Assembly: GCA_036971475.1 (NCBI GenBank)
Contig: JBAIZL010000010.1
Location: 11,161,526-11,225,525, forward strand
From: Prosapia bicincta
Lineage: Eukaryota; Arthropoda; Insecta; Hemiptera; Cercopidae
Direction: 5' to 3'
Length of the DNA stretch: 64,000 nucleotides
This document shows, one piece after another, positions 63,171 through 64,000 of the stretch; position 1 is the first letter of the stretch, and each line of letters begins with the position of its first letter. Both the position numbers and the translations under genes were made by a program. Below the pieces are notes generated by a model. The model did no database searches, had not been told where the DNA came from, and saw nothing but the letters and a program-made list of their open reading frames with translations.

Positions 63171-63498
63171 AAAACACTGAACTACCTGATAAAGGCGAGA
63201 TGGTAGAAACCGTGTTCACACGACCATACAAAATTTGAATCTGAATCTATAGAATACAACTTGAATAGAAGATACTTGAATGGAGGTTTTTATATTGCAT
63301 GCATTGTAACACGAGTTGGCCGACGCGATGATAAAGGGTCACTGACCTACTTGTGGCGGCCGGCACGCACCCTAAATATATCCCTTCATAAACCTAATGT
63401 TGTCGTAAAGTAAAGGTAATAAGTAAGAAAAATAATAATAATAATAATAATAACCAACATTATTTTTTTTTAATTTCTAATAAAAAAATAAAAAACAT
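63171..63498. other. Unique spacer with an (AAT)n tract
   Basis: Non-repetitive sequence between two satellites, with about eight AAT units at 63,429-63,453 followed by A- and T-rich runs. I see no gene or structured RNA. Confidence 0.7.
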
Positions 63499-64000
63499 TT
63501 TGCATACATCGATTGTTTGTCCGAGGTGAAGCTCTTACTCGCCGCCATTGCGTTGTAAGCTGTTGTCCACTTAGTGCACATGCCTTGCCTCAGCGAGTAC
63601 AGTACCAGCCTTATTTCACGGACGGGAGGCGAAGCATTAATCCTTATCTAAAGCCTTCCATTTGACACTGACGGATCACTTTTGCATACATCGATTGTTT
63701 GTCCGAGGTGAAGCTATTACTCGCCGCCATTGCGTTGTAAGCTGTTGTCCGCCCCTACTTAGTGCACAAGCCTTGCCTCAGCGAGTACAGTACCAGCCTT
63801 ATTTCACGGACGGGAGGCGAAGCATTAATCCTTATCTAAAGCCTTCCATTTGACACTGACGGATCACTTTTGCATACATCGATTGTTTGTCCGAGGTGAA
63901 GCTATTACTCGCCGCCATTGCGTTGTAAGCTGTTGTCCGCCCCTACTTAGTGCACATGCCTTGCCTCAGCGAGTACAGTACCAGCCTTATTTCACGGACG
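63499..64000. repeat. 188-bp satellite, start of an array (2.7 copies seen)
   Basis: TGCATACATCGATTG occurs at 63,501, 63,683 and 63,871. The first unit is 182 bp and the second 188 bp; the difference is a 6-base insertion (GTCCGCCCCTACTTAG against GTCCACTTAG) present in the second and third units. Otherwise the units are almost identical, sharing CGCCGCCATTGCGTTG and TTTCACGGACGGGAGGCG. The array continues past the window. A 63-codon frame at 63,662-63,853 simply crosses two units. Confidence 0.93.

Overview
This window is almost entirely tandem-repeat (satellite) DNA from a eukaryotic nuclear genome. By my reading about 95% of the 64 kb lies in arrays, and I can support no protein-coding gene, tRNA or rRNA in it. 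Tens of kilobases of homogenised tandem monomers near nucleosomal length, a long compound GT microsatellite and AT-rich unique spacers fit a pericentromeric, subtelomeric or other heterochromatic block of a metazoan-like genome. Arthropod is a guess only; no conserved gene is present to place it.

Layout. (1) 1-24,204: a 187-bp satellite of about 129 monomers, continuing beyond the left edge, with a visible duplication history that includes a 4.7-kb block repeated 7,645 bp away. (2) 24,205-24,546: AT-rich spacer ending in an imperfect palindrome. (3) 24,547-26,823: exactly 23 copies of a 99-bp repeat, nearly identical. (4) 27,031-32,354: a 36-bp minisatellite of roughly 130 units in one orientation, which flips at about 31,729-31,749 into about 17 units of the opposite orientation. 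Because 36 is a multiple of three, it creates a very long open frame that I do not believe is a gene. (5) 32,355-33,204: unique spacer with one unassigned 96-codon open frame. (6) 33,205-36,825: about 20 copies of a 178/179-bp satellite in three successive subfamilies, including a dimeric higher-order repeat. (7) 36,826-38,405: a small 149-bp repeat family split by an 850-bp AT-rich insertion with a 6-bp target duplication. (8) 38,406-39,057: spacer with a compound GT/TCTG microsatellite. (9) 39,058-63,170: a second large array, about 162 copies of a different 149-bp satellite with a common 143-bp deletion variant. (10) 63,171-63,498: spacer with an (AAT)n tract. (11) 63,499-64,000: the start of a 188-bp satellite that runs off the right edge.

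No set of genes works together here. The biology on view is satellite evolution: unequal exchange, local conversion, orientation switching, edge decay, and a mutation spectrum that looks dominated by CpG-to-TpG/CpA changes in at least four unrelated arrays. That spectrum suggests, but does not prove, germline CpG methylation of this block. All counts and coordinates were read by eye and may be off by a few bases; percentages are estimates.
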